Origin: Syngnathus acus
Taxonomy: Eukaryota; Chordata; Actinopteri; Syngnathiformes; Syngnathidae
Length of the DNA: 64,000 nucleotides
Assembly (NCBI RefSeq): GCF_901709675.1
Contig: NC_051089.1
Coordinates: forward strand, 11,275,976 to 11,339,975
Direction: 5' to 3'
The position numbers were made by a program, and so were the translations under genes. The notes beneath the pieces are model-generated. The model saw only the letters and a program-made list of their open reading frames with translations, ran no database searches and was not told where the DNA came from. Of this stretch, positions 61,536 to 64,000 are shown piece after piece. Numbering within the stretch: the stretch's first letter is position 1; every line of letters begins with the position of its first letter.

Positions 61536-61651
61536 AGGGTGGAATAGATTAAAGGGATTACTATTCATTTCAACGGGGAAAGATGATTTGACATGAGTGC
61601 GTTGTGTCACAAAACAAATTAAATTTGTTTGTCAAGTTACCACTCTAGTAG
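61536..61651. repeat. Dispersed short repeat, copy 5
   Basis: It has AGATTAAAGGGATTACTATT, CATTTCAACGGGGAAAGATG and ATTTGACATGAG, and finishes GTCAAGTTACCACTCTA. These match the interior and right end of the 45123-45662 element. Located in the sox6 intron. Confidence 0.55.
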
Positions 61652-64000
61652 AGTTTAACATTCATGATTTGTCTTTTTCTCGCTTTTTACCGACATTTGT
61701 GGCAACCTAAGTGATTGTGCACTTGTATCTCTGCTTACAAAAGTGTTTTTAAATGATGACATATGAAGACTTTGTAATGAAAAGATTGTGTTGCCCCGTT
61801 TACAGCAGCACATGCATGCAGAAATGTATGCAGCAGCCGGCTGTATTATTACTCTTAATGAAAGAAGCCAGCCGCCTGCTGACAAAGTGAGTGATGTTTG
61901 ATTAGCTGGGCGGGCAATGGGCTGCTTCAAATGCGACGTGGACAGTCGGCGTTCACGGGTGCTGTGTCTCTGTAATAAAGTCGTCATGTCGTTCCTCCCG
62001 GGTGCTTGCTTGGTCCCTTCCAATCAATCAAGTCCTTTTATAAACTCATGATCATTAAGTATCATGTTGGACCGAGAAGCTCAGTGAGAACAGGGACCGT
62101 CCATCAATAAGTTTCATTAAAAACCTTATAAAGCGAACACAGAGGTTTGTTTCAAAATACATTAAACATGTTTGAAGAAACCTCCAAGACAGTAAGCTAT
62201 GTAGTACTTAATTTTAGAGTTGATGTGTTAATTGTTTTTCAGCATTTCAGTTTACTTTTTTTTTGGGGGGGGGGGGGTCTAAAATGATGCCACATCATGC
62301 ATCTTCCCTTCAGTTAGTTTGCAGAGTCTTATAGCGCCTGCCTCATTGTTGGCCAAGAGTGCACATGCAAGAAAGGTGGAAGTGCTAAGTGTGGACTGGG
62401 ACTTTATACTTTTTTTAATCATTCAAATTTGGCAAGGTTATTAACAACATGCTCACTTAGCAGGGATATTAATAACCAGTTGAGTGTCATGATCCAATTG
62501 TATATCAACGTTGTTTTGTCCCATGCAGCTGACAGAAATAGTGCTTTATGGGAGGCAACATTTTTATACTTCATGTGAAGGTCTAGGCAGAGTAACTTTC
62601 CTACCCTTCCTGTGCTTGATATTCTAATTACCATCATGCTGCCAGTGCAATATGGAAGCACAAATTTCCATAAAATTTAATATACTGTGCGTAATATACT
62701 TATTGGTTATACGTGTGGTAATTTATGTCTGCACAGCATCAGGGTTTTGTTTTAAACCTTGAAAATATTCACTGAACTAATGCTTCTTTATTGCCCACGC
62801 ATCAAGTGCCGTGATAAATTAATGGCACTTTTATTATTTTATAGTGTCATTAAATTTTTACTGATCACTCTGATACAGAGAAGTAGCAAAGGACACGCAG
62901 TATCAAGGGAAGCAGTCTGTCTTACCAGGGAGAGGGGAGAAGAAGAAGATTGCTGATATACATAAAAGACATCTTGGAAAGGGAGCGGCAGTTAAAAAGA
63001 ACAAGAACAACAAGGTTGATCAACTAAACTGGAAGAATAAATGATGAGAGGAGGTAAAGTTATAAAGAAGGGAAACAAAAGCTAAAAGTGAACACTTTCA
63101 TTGGTCTCTCACATTGACCACGACCGCTGGCAAGCCACCAGTTTCTCCCTTAAATGACTTCAGCATGTCGCGCTCCACCCCGGCGCAACTCCGTTTACAG
63201 CGATGAGCCCCGTGCTGCACAATAACACATTATCATCTGCTTGTTTTTAAAATATTTGTTGGTTGCAGACCAGGCCGCCGAGAGAAGACGTGCGTCACAG
63301 AGGAAGAGAGATGATGAGGAATAGAAGTTGTCGGAGCACAAGGAAGCCAAAAAGGAACCCTTGTCAGTGCTGTAAAGAGAGCTTTAATCTGGCAGACCAC
63401 AGAACATGTGCTGCTCTGCCCACAGGGTGTATTCTGGGCAAAGGCGGGTGGCGGACGGCCCTGTGCATTGTGCGTACTCCTGCCCTATATTTAAGCAACG
63501 CACTGCCAATACTGACACTCCTTCAGCCCCTTTGTAAATAGCTCCAGGCTATAGGCAAAGCCATATGGCTTGAGAGCGTTCAAATACAGATGAAAGGCAA
63601 ACACGAGTGAGGTTTTCTATGGGGCAGATCACCAAGGTTTTCGTTCATAATACATACGGCATTGCTGGACTGGATTCTCAAAGTTTTTACACCAAGTACC
63701 ACCTCTAAATACTTAGCTCTCAATAATGACCGGCAATAAAATATAGTAGTTTTGTAGGCCCACATGTTCATAGAAGAACTAGGCTTTTATTCTTAAAAAT
63801 GTATGTATAATATTGCAAACCATAGTAACACTGCACAGTTTGAAGGTTAACACTGTACTTAAATATAGAGGGGAAAAAAAAAACATTATTTAAATAATGA
63901 GCAGGGCGGGGTAGTGACATGGTACATTTACTTTTTTACATTTACTAAAGTAATTTTTGGGATATATTGTTAAAAGAGTACACTGGCTTAACAGACGGAC

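Larger units (their letters stand above)
60282..64000 (-). other. sox6: sox6 upstream intron (partial)
   Basis: No earlier sox6 exon could be recognised in this stretch on the minus strand, so it is taken as part of the next intron, open at the window end. It contains a candidate regulatory block (60420-60730), a dispersed repeat (61536-61651) and a T/G homopolymer pair at about 62257-62278. Longer frames here (for example 61655-62023) show no SoxD text. Confidence 0.65.

Noticed and set aside
61655-62023. 122-codon minus-strand frame as an upstream sox6 exon
   Set aside because: The translation shows neither the glutamine-rich coiled coil nor other SoxD text, and no matching splice sites were seen.

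Overview
The window is nuclear DNA of a ray-finned fish. The evidence is a vertebrate SoxD gene with GT-AG introns, AT-rich non-coding sequence, tRNA-derived SINEs of a kind common in percomorph fishes, many hAT-type DNA transposon remnants and long simple repeats. Some SINE copies recall those of pipefishes and seahorses, but that is from memory and weak.

One protein-coding gene can be supported: the 3' half of sox6 on the minus strand. Four coding exons read in order 60176-60281, 51901-52074, 50294-50510 and 48842-49148. All junctions have GT donors and AG acceptors, the phases fit, and together they give 267 codons plus a stop. They encode the segment before the HMG box, the HMG box split by an intron (a SoxD hallmark), the post-HMG region and the acidic C-terminus ending in VSAN. 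The C-terminal wording ([33 protein letters not shown]) matches SOX6 rather than SOX5 or SOX13. The upstream exons lie beyond 64000. The 3' UTR starts at 48841 and carries four seed matches to miR-499/miR-208-type microRNAs, three of them within about 130 bases.

Bases 1 to about 43600 look like the non-coding region downstream of sox6. No protein gene is supported there. It holds SINEs (431-785 with a perfect 13-bp target duplication; also 7130-7340, 21664-21812 and 42183-42366), a LINE reverse-transcriptase scrap (10124-10260), hAT remnants (9766-10117, 27135-27458), a 32-bp telomere-like minisatellite arranged as an inverted array (27465-27795), a long TCTA microsatellite (32275-32465) and several blocks that look like regulatory elements by motif content only.

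The most striking structure is at 39597-43387: a 3.8-kb hAT-type insertion with terminal repeats and an 8-bp target duplication (GCATAGCC/GCATAACC). It holds nested inverted repeats: arms of about 460 bp, a second palindrome of about 85-bp arms around one unit of the 27.6-kb minisatellite, a 235-bp tandem duplication and a fold-back MITE. No transposase frame is visible, so it is non-autonomous. No prokaryotic, viral or CRISPR features were seen.
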